64,000 bases of DNA from Micromonospora sp. WMMD980 (lineage in GTDB: Bacteria > Actinomycetota > Actinomycetes > Mycobacteriales > Micromonosporaceae), in NCBI RefSeq assembly GCF_029626035.1, contig NZ_JARUBE010000003.1:682001-746000 (forward strand). Direction: 5' to 3'. A program made the position numbers and the translations under genes. Below, one piece after another: positions 56,331 to 64,000 of this stretch. The notes under the pieces were generated by a model. It was given only the letters and a program-made list of their open reading frames with translations, ran no database searches and was not told where the DNA came from. Each line of letters opens with the position of its first letter. The first letter of the stretch is position 1.

Positions 56331-56588
56331 GGGGTGGTGCTCCATTGACCCGTTACCGATGAAACCTCGGTGAAAGCCCTTCGGCGCCTTCGGTTCTTAC
56401 GGGAAGCGTCGGGAATCCGCCACGGCGTGTAACGGTTCGGTCAACCCCGCTTTCCGGGTCTTACGTCACCGCTGGCCGGTGGGATAACGTCCCGGCCCAG
56501 ACCGGCGACGACGGTCTGGTTCGTCCGCCCCCGCAAGGGCCAATCAGCAGCGGGTGGTTCGGACCATGGACGGAGGAGGGTTCGGGCC

Positions 56589-57749
56589 TTGAGGCAGAAG
56601 CTCGCACGCGTGATCGGCGGGGTCGCCATGCTGGCGCTCGTCGCCGGTGGTACCGCTTGTTCCAGCGGCAGCGACGATGAGGGTTCCGGGGGGAGCGCCT
56701 GCGGGAGCAAGATCGCTTTCTTCGGCGCGCTGACCGGTAGCTCGGCCGCGCTGGGCATCAACGAGAAGAACGGCGCCAAGCTGGCGGTCGACAAGTACAA
56801 CAAGGAGAACCCGGACTGCAAAGTCGAGCTCGCCGAGCTCGACTCGCAGGGCAGCCCGGACCAGGCGCCCGGCCTGGCCCAGAAGGCGATCGACGACACC
56901 AAGATCCTCGGTGTGGTGGGTCCGGCCTACTCGGGTGAGTCGGAGGCCGCCGGTCCGCTGTTCAACGAGGCCGGTCTGGTCACCATCACCCCCTCCGCGA
57001 CCAACCCGACCCTCGCCACGAAGGGTTGGAAGACCTTCTTCCGGGCGGTCGGCAACGACCTGAGCCAGGGCCCCGCCGCCGGCGTCTACATCAAGAACGT
57101 CATCAAGGCCGACCGGGTCTACGTCATCGACGACCAGTCGGCGTACGGCGCCGGTCTGGCCGACGAGGTCAAGAAGGTGCTCGGCGGCTCGGTCGTGGGC
57201 AGCGACAAGGTCCAGGGCGAGGGCAAGCAGACCGAGTTCTCCGCCGTCGTCACCAAGGTCAAGGCCGCCAACGTCAATGCGGTCTTCTACGGTGGCTACT
57301 ACCAGGAGGCCGGCCTGATCCGCAAGCAGCTCACCGCTGCCGGCGTCACCGCCCCGCTGGTCGCCGGTGACGGCGTGAACGACGGCGCCTACATCACCTC
57401 CGCCGGCGCGGCGGCCGCCGAGGGCACCATCCTCACCTGCCCCTGCCAGCCGTCCACCGAGGCCCGTGGCTCCTTCGCCGCCGACTACAAGGCCCTGAAC
57501 GGCGCCGACCCGGGCACCTACAGCGACACCGCGTACGACGCGGCGAACATCCTGCTGGCGGGCATCAAGGCCGGCAAGACCTCCCGCGCCGACCTGCTCG
57601 AGTTCGTCAAGGGCTACAGCGGCGAGGGCGTGGCCGCCAGCTACAAGTTCGTCGAGGGCGGCGAGCTGGACCCGGCGCAGGTCAAGGTCTGGGCGTTCAA
57701 GGTGCAGGGCGGCAAGGTCGTCCCGGACCAGGAGATCCCCAAGTCCTGA
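56589..57749 (+). CDS. livK: Branched-chain amino acid ABC transporter, substrate-binding lipoprotein
   Basis: Extracellular receptor of the Liv system. 386 residues with a lipobox ending at Cys24 (LALVAGGTAC). Type 1 periplasmic-binding fold: IAFFGALTGSSAALGINEKNGAKLAVDKYNKENPDCKVELAELDSQGSPDQAPGLAQKAIDD, VVGPAYSGESEAAGPLFNEAGLVTITPSATNPTLA, RVYVIDDQSAYGAGLADEVKKVLGG, NAVFYGGYYQEAGLI. The start is TTG 56589, supported by GGAGGAGGG 8 nt upstream. The 258-bp gap before it contains the promoter, with no operator I can name. A U-tailed terminator separates it from livH. Confidence 0.95.
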   Translation: MRQKLARVIGGVAMLALVAGGTACSSGSDDEGSGGSACGSKIAFFGALTGSSAALGINEKNGAKLAVDKYNKENPDCKVELAELDSQGSPDQAPGLAQKAIDDTKILGVVGPAYSGESEAAGPLFNEAGLVTITPSATNPTLATKGWKTFFRAVGNDLSQGPAAGVYIKNVIKADRVYVIDDQSAYGAGLADEVKKVLGGSVVGSDKVQGEGKQTEFSAVVTKVKAANVNAVFYGGYYQEAGLIRKQLTAAGVTAPLVAGDGVNDGAYITSAGAAAAEGTILTCPCQPSTEARGSFAADYKALNGADPGTYSDTAYDAANILLAGIKAGKTSRADLLEFVKGYSGEGVAASYKFVEGGELDPAQVKVWAFKVQGGKVVPDQEIPKS

Positions 57750-57788
57750 TCGTCGATCGCTGCGACTGGCGATTGAGTTGTGAATCGC

Positions 57789-57834
57789 GGGTGCGGCCGG
57801 GAGCTGGCTCCCGGCCGCACCCCCTTTTTCTCTT
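57789..57834 (+). terminator. Intrinsic terminator between livK and livH
   Basis: Perfect 15-bp stem GGGTGCGGCCGGGAG / CTCCCGGCCGCACCC with loop CTGG, followed by CCTTTTTCTCTT. This is the only classical U-tailed terminator noted in the window. It should let livK accumulate above livHMGF. Confidence 0.93.
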
Positions 57835-57855
57835 CAGCGACGGAGCGTCCCTCCC

Positions 57856-58806
57856 TTGAACTTCGACGGACTGTTCTCCAACTTCGGGGAACTCACCACG
57901 ACCGGCCTGACACAGGGTGCGATCTACGCCCTCGTCGCGCTCGGCTACACGCTTGTCTACGGCGTGCTCAGGCTCATCAACTTCGCCCACTCCGAGGTGT
58001 TCATCGCGGGCGCGTTCGCCGCGATCTGGACCTGGAACGGTTTCGGTCTCGACCAGAACTCCCAGGTCAGCGGTGTCGGCTCGATCCTGTTCTATCTGCT
58101 GGTGGCGATGATCGTGGCGGCCATCGCCTCGGCCGGCACGGCGACCGTGATCGAGCGGGTGGCGTACCGTCCGCTGCGCAAGCGCAACGCGCCGCCGCTG
58201 GCGTTCCTGATCACCGCCATCGGCGCCTCGATCGCGATCTCCGAGGCGTTCGGCGTCTACACCCGGCGCCTGCCGGAGGGCGCGCCGTCGCTGGTCAGCT
58301 CCAAGCCGCTGTTCCACGTCGCCGGGGTGCCGATCGACAGCATCCAGTTGCTCACCGTCGGCGCCGCGCTGGTGATGATGTTCGCGCTGGACCAGTTCAT
58401 CAACCGCAGCCGCACCGGCCGCGGCATCCGGGCGGTGGCCCAGGACGCCAACACGGCGGCCCTGATGGGCGTCAACAAGGACCGGATCATCCTGATGGTC
58501 TTCATCGCCGGCGGCACCATGGCCGGCGTCGCGGGCCTGCTCTACGACGTCCGGATCCAGACGCTCACCTACAGCGTCGGCTTCCTGCTGGGCCTCAAGG
58601 CGTTCACCGCGGCGGTGCTCGGCGGCATCGGCAACCTGCGGGGCGCGCTGGTCGGCGGCCTGCTGCTGGGCGTCGTGGAGAACTACGCCTCGGGCCTGTT
58701 CGGCAGTCAGTGGAAGGACTTCGCCGCGTTCGCGGTGCTCGTCGTGCTGCTGATGTTCCGCCCGACCGGCCTGCTGGGCGAATCACTGGGGAGGGCACGC
58801 GCATGA
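57856..58806 (+). CDS. livH: Branched-chain amino acid ABC transporter permease (LivH)
   Basis: First inner-membrane permease of the Liv system. 316 residues with about eight TM segments. LivH motifs: GLTQGAIYALVALGYTLVYGVLRLINFAHSEVFIAGAFAA, AYRPLRKRNAPPLAFLITAIGASIAISE, RSRTGRGIRAVAQDANTAALMGVNKDRIILMVFIAGGTMAGVAGLLYD (the EAA-like loop), and FTAAVLGGIGNLRGALVGGLLLGVVEN. TTG start with GGAG upstream. Its stop overlaps livM by 4 bp. Confidence 0.95.
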   Translation: MNFDGLFSNFGELTTTGLTQGAIYALVALGYTLVYGVLRLINFAHSEVFIAGAFAAIWTWNGFGLDQNSQVSGVGSILFYLLVAMIVAAIASAGTATVIERVAYRPLRKRNAPPLAFLITAIGASIAISEAFGVYTRRLPEGAPSLVSSKPLFHVAGVPIDSIQLLTVGAALVMMFALDQFINRSRTGRGIRAVAQDANTAALMGVNKDRIILMVFIAGGTMAGVAGLLYDVRIQTLTYSVGFLLGLKAFTAAVLGGIGNLRGALVGGLLLGVVENYASGLFGSQWKDFAAFAVLVVLLMFRPTGLLGESLGRARA

Positions 58807-59942
58807 CGACCACCATCGACCCGCCGGAGCGGCGGGAGAGCGCGGTGGACAAGCTGCGCAACGGCCGGGCGGCGGTCGCGGACCGCTGGCACCACGCGCC
58901 GCGCTGGGTGCGCTGGGTGCTGCTGGCCGCGGTCATCGTGTTCTTCTACGCGCTGCCGAACAAGGAGTTCTACCAGTACCTCGGGCCGATCCCGACGCCC
59001 GGGGCGAACTTCACCCAGGTGCTCTTCACCGTCTCGATCTACGTGCTGCTGGCGGTCGGGCTGAACATCGTGGTCGGTTTCGCCGGCCTGCTCGACCTCG
59101 GCTACTTCGGCTTCTTCGCGGTCGGCGCCTACACCGTCGCGGTGCTCACCTCGCCGAGCAGCAACATCAAGACGCTGTGGCCGTGGCTGCTGGTGGTGCC
59201 GATCGCGATCGCGCTGACCATGGTCTCCGGCGTCATGCTGGGCACGCCGACGCTGCGCCTGCGCGGCGACTACCTGGCGCTGGTGACGCTCGGCTTCGCC
59301 GAGATGATCCGGATCGCGGCGGTCAGCTCGACGTTCCTCAAGGGGCAACGGGGCTTCAGCGAGATCCCGCACCCGCCCGGCAAGTACGCCGACGGGCGGC
59401 CGTTCTTCGGTGTGCTCGACGCCCGCCCCTACTACTGGCTGGTGCTCACGCTGATCATCCTGGTGGTGATCGGGGTGCGGAACCTGACCCACAGCCGGGT
59501 CGGCCGGGCCTGGATCTCGATCCGGGAGGACGAGGACGCGGCCCAGCTGATGGGCGTGCCCACGTTCAAGTTCAAGCTGTGGGCGTTCGCCTCCGGCGCG
59601 GCGATCGCCGGCCTGGCCGGCGCGTTGTTCGCCGGCAAGCAGAACTTCGTCAACTCGCAGAACTTCGAGCTGCTCAACTCGATCATCATCCTGGCCGCGG
59701 TCATCTTCGGCGGCTCCGGCAACATCGTCGGCGCGATCGTCGGCGGCGGCCTGGTGGCGTACATGATCGAGCGGTTCCGCGGCATCGAGCTGTTCGGCAT
59801 CGAGCTGTACGAGTACCGGTTCCTCTTCTTCGGCCTGGTGCTCGTGATCATGATGATCTTCCGGCCGCAGGGCCTGATCCCGAACCGGCGACGAGCGGCG
59901 GAGTTCAAGGACCGTCGCAAGGAGGTGATCGTCGGTGAGTGA
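58803..59942 (+). CDS. livM: Branched-chain amino acid ABC transporter permease (LivM)
   Basis: Second permease, 379 residues. A cytoplasmic N-terminal extension of about 45 residues precedes the TM bundle. Signatures: LNIVVGFAGLLDLGYFGFFAVGAYTVAVL, TPTLRLRGDYLALVTLGFAEMIRI, VGRAWISIREDEDAAQLMGVPTFKFKLWAFASGAAIAGLAGALFAGKQNFV, and AAVIFGGSGNIVGAIVGGGLVAYMIE. ATG overlaps the livH stop (ATGA) with GGGGAGGG upstream. The 3' end carries the exact anti-16S complement AAGGAGGTGATC for livG. Confidence 0.96.
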   Translation: MTTTIDPPERRESAVDKLRNGRAAVADRWHHAPRWVRWVLLAAVIVFFYALPNKEFYQYLGPIPTPGANFTQVLFTVSIYVLLAVGLNIVVGFAGLLDLGYFGFFAVGAYTVAVLTSPSSNIKTLWPWLLVVPIAIALTMVSGVMLGTPTLRLRGDYLALVTLGFAEMIRIAAVSSTFLKGQRGFSEIPHPPGKYADGRPFFGVLDARPYYWLVLTLIILVVIGVRNLTHSRVGRAWISIREDEDAAQLMGVPTFKFKLWAFASGAAIAGLAGALFAGKQNFVNSQNFELLNSIIILAAVIFGGSGNIVGAIVGGGLVAYMIERFRGIELFGIELYEYRFLFFGLVLVIMMIFRPQGLIPNRRRAAEFKDRRKEVIVGE

Positions 59943-60780
59943 CACCGAACAGACCCCGGCCGTTCCGGCCCAGGCGGCGGCGCCCGCCGTCGAGACGGTA
60001 CGCGAGCGCGAGCCGCTGCTGGAGGTCGACCACGTCACGCTGCGCTTCGGCGGCGTGGTGGCCCTCAACGACGTGGACTTCACCCTCTACAAGGGCGAGA
60101 TCCTCGGGCTGATCGGGCCCAACGGCGCCGGCAAGACCACCTGCTTCAACGCGATGACCGGCATCTACCAGCCCACCGAGGGGCAGATCCGGTTCCGGGG
60201 CGAGAAGATCAGCGGCAGGAAGCGCCACCAGATCACCCGGATGGGCATGGCCCGCACCTTCCAGAACATCCGGCTCTTCCCGGAGATGACCGCGCTGGAG
60301 AACGTCCAGGTCGGCGCGGACGCGCACCACAAGACCAGCGTGCTCTCCGCGTTGCTGCGCCTGCCGCGGCACTGGAAGGAGGAGCGCGAGGGTCGGGAGA
60401 AGGCCGAGCGCCTGCTGGAGTTCGTCGGCATCCTTCCCCGGATGCACGAGTTCGCCCGCAACCTGTCCTACGGCGAGCAGCGGCGCCTGGAGATCGCCCG
60501 GGCGCTCGCCACCGACCCGGTGCTGCTCTGCCTGGACGAGCCGGCCGCCGGCTTCAACCCGGCGGAGAAGGAGGAGCTGCTCCAGCTCATCCGGCAGATC
60601 CGGGACCAGGGTGTGACAGTGCTGCTGATCGAGCACGACATGCGCCTGGTGATGGGCGTGACCGACCGGATCGTGGTCCTGGAGTTCGGAAAGAAGATCG
60701 CCGAAGGGCTGCCCGCCGAGGTGCGGGACAACCCGAAGGTGGTCGCGGCGTACCTGGGGGTGCCGGACGATGCTGCTTGA
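59935..60780 (+). CDS. livG: Branched-chain amino acid ABC transporter ATPase (LivG)
   Basis: 281-residue ATPase of the Liv system. Walker A GPNGAGKTT near 59-67, Q-loop region RTFQNIRLFPEMTALENV, signature LSYGEQRRLEIARAL, Walker B VLLCLDEPAAGFNP, and H-loop VLLIEHDMRLVMGV. The N-terminal 24 residues are an Ala/Pro-rich extension (EQTPAVPAQAAAPAVE). GTG overlaps the livM stop by 8 bp and has a perfect Shine-Dalgarno, AAGGAGGTGATC. Pairs with LivF. Confidence 0.97.
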   Translation: MSDTEQTPAVPAQAAAPAVETVREREPLLEVDHVTLRFGGVVALNDVDFTLYKGEILGLIGPNGAGKTTCFNAMTGIYQPTEGQIRFRGEKISGRKRHQITRMGMARTFQNIRLFPEMTALENVQVGADAHHKTSVLSALLRLPRHWKEEREGREKAERLLEFVGILPRMHEFARNLSYGEQRRLEIARALATDPVLLCLDEPAAGFNPAEKEELLQLIRQIRDQGVTVLLIEHDMRLVMGVTDRIVVLEFGKKIAEGLPAEVRDNPKVVAAYLGVPDDAA

Positions 60781-61480
60781 GATCGAGGACGTGAGCCTGC
60801 TCTACGGGCGGATCCAGGCGCTGCACGGCATCAGCCTGACCGTGGACGAGGGCGAGATCGTGGCGCTGATCGGCGCGAACGGCGCCGGCAAGTCCACCAC
60901 CATGCGGGCGATCTCCGGCATCCGGCCGATCGCCACCGGCAGCATCAGGTTCGCCGGTGAGGACATCTCCAAGCTCCGGGCCGACCTGCGGGTCCGGCGC
61001 GGGCTGTGCCAGGCGCCCGAGGGCCGGGGCATCTTCCCCGGCATGTCGGTTCTGGAGAACCTCGACATGGGCGCGTACACCCGGCGGGACAGGGCCGGCA
61101 TCGCGCAGGACCTGGCGCGGGTGCTGGACCTGTTCCCCCGGCTGGCCGAGCGGCGCAAGCAGCCCGGTGGCACCCTCTCCGGCGGTGAGCAGCAGATGCT
61201 CGCGGTCGGCCGGGCGCTGATGAGCCGGCCGAAGCTGCTGCTGCTCGACGAGCCGTCGATGGGTCTCGCGCCGATGCTGATCCAGCAGATCTTCACCATC
61301 ATCACGGAGATCAACCAGCAGGGCACCACCGTCCTGCTGGTGGAGCAGAACGCCCAGCAGGCCCTGGCCCGCGCGCACCGGGCGTACGTGCTGGAGACCG
61401 GCCGGATCGTCAAGAGCGGCACCGGCGCGGAGCTGCTGCACGACCCCTCGGTCAAAGAGGCCTACCTCGGCGTGGCCTGA
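60770..61480 (+). CDS. livF: Branched-chain amino acid ABC transporter ATPase (LivF)
   Basis: 236-residue second ATPase. Walker A GANGAGKST near 33-41, LCQAPEGRGIFPGMSVLENLDMGAY, signature LSGGEQQMLAVGRALM, Walker B LLLLDEPSMGLAP, and switch VLLVEQNAQQALARAHRAYVLETGRIV, where Gln-Asn replaces His-Asp as usual for LivF. ATG overlaps the livG stop by 11 bp. Last gene of the liv operon. Confidence 0.97.
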   Translation: MLLEIEDVSLLYGRIQALHGISLTVDEGEIVALIGANGAGKSTTMRAISGIRPIATGSIRFAGEDISKLRADLRVRRGLCQAPEGRGIFPGMSVLENLDMGAYTRRDRAGIAQDLARVLDLFPRLAERRKQPGGTLSGGEQQMLAVGRALMSRPKLLLLDEPSMGLAPMLIQQIFTIITEINQQGTTVLLVEQNAQQALARAHRAYVLETGRIVKSGTGAELLHDPSVKEAYLGVA

Positions 61481-61510
61481 CCGACGCCCCCCTCGCAAAA
61501 GGAGTACCCC

Positions 61511-62416
61511 ATGGTCCACCCCACCCCCGGCCGGCGGGCGGCGCTCGGCGTCGCCGGCGCGGCAGTCCTCCTGCTCTCCCTCGCCGCCTGCGGCGAGGAG
61601 GAGGGCACCGAGCAGCCCGGCGGCGGCCCCAGCGTCTCGTCGTCGGTCGACGCCGCGCTGGCCGCGAAGGTCCCGGACGCGATCAAGTCGGACGGCAAGA
61701 TCGTCGTCGGCACCGACTCGACGTACGCCCCGGCGGAGTTCCTCGACTCCGACGGAAAGACCGTCATCGGCTTCGACGTGGAGCTGTTCACCGCCGTGGC
61801 GGCCAAGCTCGGCCTGAAGGCGGAGTTCGTCTCGGCGCCGTTCGGCGACATCATCACCGGCGTCAACTCGGGCAAGTACGAGGCGGGCGTCTCGTCGTTC
61901 ACGATCAACGACGAGCGCAAGGGCCAGGTCAACATGGTCAGCTACTTCCAGGTCGGCACCCAGTGGGTGACCAAGAAGGGCAACCCGGCCGGCGTCTCGC
62001 TGGACAACGCCTGTGGCAAGAAGATCGCGGTGCAGAAGGACACGGTCCAGGTCGAGGACATCCAGAAGCGCTCGAAGGCCTGCACCGACGCCGGCAAGCC
62101 GGCCATCAGCATCGACCAGTTCCCGGGCCAGGACGCCGCCACCGCCGCGGTCGTCTCCGGCAAGGACGACGCGATGCTCGCCGACTACCCGGTCGGGGTG
62201 TACGCGGTGACCCAGTCGAACGACGCGCTGGAGCTGCTGGACAAGCAGTACGAGGCGGCCCCGTACGGCTACGTGGTGGCCAAGGAGCAGGCGCAGTTCG
62301 CCGAGGCGGTGCGCGACGCCACCAAGGCGCTGGTCACCGACGGCTCCTACCAGCAGGTGCTGGACAAGTGGAAGGTGGGGGACGGCGCGATCACGGATCC
62401 CGCGATCAACCCGTGA
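61511..62416 (+). CDS. Polar amino acid ABC transporter substrate-binding lipoprotein
   Basis: 301 residues with a lipobox ending at Cys27 (LLLSLAAC). SBP family 3 pattern: GKIVVGTDSTYAPAEFLDSDGKTVIGFDVELFTAVAAKLGLKAEFVSAPFGDIITGVNSGKYEAGVSSFTINDERKGQVNMVSYFQVGTQWVTKKG, then SLDNACGKKIAVQKDTVQVEDIQ and YGYVVAKEQAQFAEAVRDATKALVTDGSYQQVLDKW. The ligand is probably glutamate, glutamine or a related polar amino acid. ATG with AAAGGAG 7 nt upstream. It starts 30 bp after livF and heads a three-gene transporter. Confidence 0.93.
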   Translation: MVHPTPGRRAALGVAGAAVLLLSLAACGEEEGTEQPGGGPSVSSSVDAALAAKVPDAIKSDGKIVVGTDSTYAPAEFLDSDGKTVIGFDVELFTAVAAKLGLKAEFVSAPFGDIITGVNSGKYEAGVSSFTINDERKGQVNMVSYFQVGTQWVTKKGNPAGVSLDNACGKKIAVQKDTVQVEDIQKRSKACTDAGKPAISIDQFPGQDAATAAVVSGKDDAMLADYPVGVYAVTQSNDALELLDKQYEAAPYGYVVAKEQAQFAEAVRDATKALVTDGSYQQVLDKWKVGDGAITDPAINP

Positions 62417-62420
62417 CGAC

Positions 62421-63407
62421 ATGACCACCGAGGAAGCGACAACCGCGCGGGCACGGCCGGAACCGATCAAGGCCGTGCCCGTGCGGCACCCGGGACGATG
62501 GGTCGCGGTGGCGGTGCTCGCCGTGCTGACCGCGATGTTCGTCCACCTGTTGGTGACCAACGAGGCCTTCAACTGGTCCTTCATGGTCGACAAGATGTTC
62601 CGGCCGCCGATCATCGAGGGGCTGCTGCGCGGCACCGTGGTGATGACGGTCAGCGCGATGCTGATCGGCGTCACGCTCGGCGTGGTGATCGCCGTGATGC
62701 GGCTCTCCGACAACCCGATCCTGCGCGGCGTGGCCTGGCTCTACACCTGGTTCTTCCGCGCGGTGCCGCGGCTGGTGCTGCTGGCGGTCTTCGGCAACAT
62801 CGGCATCCTGTGGAGCCGGGTCGAGTTCGGCGTGCCGTTCGACACCCAGCTCGGCCAGTTGTTCGGCATCGACAATCTGCAACTGCGGTTGTTCGGGTTC
62901 TCGTCCCGGGACATCCTGACCGGCTTCATGGCCGGCCTGCTCGGGCTCGCGCTCTCCGAGGCCGCGTACATGGCGGAGATCGTCCGGGCCGGCATCCAGT
63001 CGGTGGACGAGGGACAGACCGAGGCGGCCCAGGCGCTCGGGCTGAGCCGGGGCCAGTTGCTGCGCCGGGTGGTGCTGCCGCAGGCCATGCGGGTGATCAT
63101 TCCGCCGACCGGAAACGAGACCATCGCCATGCTCAAGGACACGTCGTTGCTGCTCTACGTGCCGGTGAGCGTGGAGCTGTTCTTCCAGCTCGACGCCGTC
63201 GGCAAGCGGACGTTCCAGATCTTCCCGATGTACGTCGCGGCCTGCCTCTGGTACCTGTTCCTGACCAGCATCCTGCTGGTCGGGCAGTATTTCCTGGAAC
63301 GCCACTTCGGCAAGGGTTACGGGACCGCGCAACGCGCCCGGGACCGGTTGCGGACGCTGGCCGCGGAGACCGGTGGGGGCGGCGGCGGAGGGGCGGGGAT
63401 GGCATGA
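62421..63407 (+). CDS. Polar amino acid ABC transporter permease
   Basis: 328 residues, HisM/GltK-type inner-membrane permease with about five to six TM segments. Family marks: IIEGLLRGTVVMTVSAMLIGVTLGVVIAVMRLSDNPILRGVAWLYTWFFRAVPRLVLL, GLALSEAAYMAEIVRAGIQSVDEGQTEAAQALGLSRGQLLRRVVLPQAMRVIIPPTGNETIAMLKDTSLL (EAA loop). The C-terminus is a short Arg/Gly-rich tail. It starts 4 bp after the binding protein gene, and its stop overlaps the ATPase gene by 4 bp. Confidence 0.95.
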   Translation: MTTEEATTARARPEPIKAVPVRHPGRWVAVAVLAVLTAMFVHLLVTNEAFNWSFMVDKMFRPPIIEGLLRGTVVMTVSAMLIGVTLGVVIAVMRLSDNPILRGVAWLYTWFFRAVPRLVLLAVFGNIGILWSRVEFGVPFDTQLGQLFGIDNLQLRLFGFSSRDILTGFMAGLLGLALSEAAYMAEIVRAGIQSVDEGQTEAAQALGLSRGQLLRRVVLPQAMRVIIPPTGNETIAMLKDTSLLLYVPVSVELFFQLDAVGKRTFQIFPMYVAACLWYLFLTSILLVGQYFLERHFGKGYGTAQRARDRLRTLAAETGGGGGGGAGMA

Positions 63408-64000
63408 CCGAGCTGATTGTTCCCACGCAGGCCGCCGCGCCGAACGCCGAGTCGGGTCTGATGGTGCGGGCCGAGCAGGTGCACAAGTCGTTCGGGCCGC
63501 TGGAGGTGCTCAAGGGCATCGACCTGGAGGTCCGCTCCGGCGAGGTGTGCTGCCTGCTCGGGCCGTCGGGCTCCGGCAAGTCGACGTTCCTGCGCTGCAT
63601 CAACCACCTGGAGAAGATCGACGCCGGCCGGATCTGGGTGGACGGCGACCTGATCGGCTACCGGGAGCGCGGTGGGAAGCTGCACGAGATGCGGGACAAG
63701 GAGGTGGCCGCGCAGCGCCGGGCGATCGGCATGGTGTTCCAGCGGTTCAACCTCTTCCCGCACATGACCGTGCTGGGCAATGTCACCGAGGCGCCGGTGC
63801 TGCTGCGCCAGTCGAAGAAGGCGCAGGCCCGGGAGCGGGCCGCGGAGCTGCTGGAGCGGGTGGGGCTGGGGGACAAGCTCGGCGCGTACCCGGGTCAGCT
63901 CTCCGGCGGCCAGCAGCAGCGGGTGGCGATCGCCCGGGCGCTGGCCATGCAGCCGAAGCTGATGCTCTTCGACGAGCCGACCAGCGCGCTCGACCCGGAG
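63404..64000 (+). CDS. Polar amino acid ABC transporter ATPase, partial (3' end outside window)
   Basis: GlnQ/GltL-type ATPase. The 199 visible codons run [21 protein letters not shown], then [18 protein letters not shown], Walker [10 protein letters not shown] near 52-60, [23 protein letters not shown], signature [15 protein letters not shown], and Walker [15 protein letters not shown], where the window ends. ATG overlaps the permease stop (ATGA). It completes the transporter begun at 61511. Confidence 0.95.
   Translation, partial: MTELIVPTQAAAPNAESGLMVRAEQVHKSFGPLEVLKGIDLEVRSGEVCCLLGPSGSGKSTFLRCINHLEKIDAGRIWVDGDLIGYRERGGKLHEMRDKEVAAQRRAIGMVFQRFNLFPHMTVLGNVTEAPVLLRQSKKAQARERAAELLERVGLGDKLGAYPGQLSGGQQQRVAIARALAMQPKLMLFDEPTSALDPE

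Noticed and set aside
56340..56360. GlnR-like box (GTTAC...GAAAC) upstream of livK
   Set aside because: The spacing between half sites is 4 bp rather than the expected 6, and no second pair is found.

Overview
The window is chromosomal DNA from a high-GC actinomycete, most likely a Micromonosporaceae member (Micromonospora-like). Reasons: very strong G/C bias at third codon positions; frequent GTG/TTG starts and 4-8 bp stop/start overlaps; several small families that I associate with that group; and families of intergenic palindromes. The backbone follows the order known from Mycobacterium tuberculosis (hisI, trpE, the Trp-associated membrane protein, trpC, trpB, trpA, lgt, then pyk, tesB, then the ANTAR regulator PdtaR). 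Long blocks of accessory genes sit between these core islands.

Layout. 1-1,551: an ABC-2 exporter (permease cut by the window edge) divergent from a MerR regulator with a clear operator. 1,589-10,509: histidine/tryptophan genes and lgt. Phosphoribosyl-AMP cyclohydrolase (HisI) is in frame with an upstream nucleotidyltransferase domain, followed by trpE, a Trp-associated membrane protein, a small convergent gene, then trpC-trpB-trpA behind a possible leader peptide, and lgt. 10,521-18,896: a flavin monooxygenase, a GNAT enzyme and glutamate synthase gltB-gltD. 19,020-24,449: a membrane protein, a secreted M1 peptidase, a secreted SGNH hydrolase, and an MFS exporter broken by an in-frame amber codon next to its TetR regulator.

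24,565-31,527 is an accessory patch: a membrane protein joining a P-loop-less NTPase-like region to an extracellular LivK-like receptor, an orphan antitoxin-like gene, a decayed divergent GntR locus with a visible deletion scar, a DUF559-type nuclease-like gene and a PhoX phosphatase. Two palindrome families lie between these genes. 31,713-35,414 is a compact FtsK/EccC-like ATPase, three-TM protein and small helical protein cassette, the best candidate for an undescribed system. 35,422-43,272: a pentapeptide-repeat protein, a lipase, a GMC oxidoreductase, an aldo/keto reductase pseudogene, a multi-GAF SpoIIE phosphatase and a YCII-like protein.

43,578-47,707: pyk, tesB, an Rrf2 regulator and a TauE permease. 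48,142-53,385: a secreted CBM2-PL11 rhamnogalacturonan lyase, a luciferase-like monooxygenase, and an Lrp regulator divergent from a Cys/Met-metabolism PLP enzyme with a palindromic operator between them. 53,526-54,385: a HTH-LAGLIDADG protein and an unusual tRNA with anticodon CAA but a short variable arm. 54,480-64,000: PdtaR, a lipoprotein, a complete branched-chain amino acid ABC transporter (livK, terminator, livHMGF) and a polar amino acid ABC transporter whose ATPase runs off the window end.
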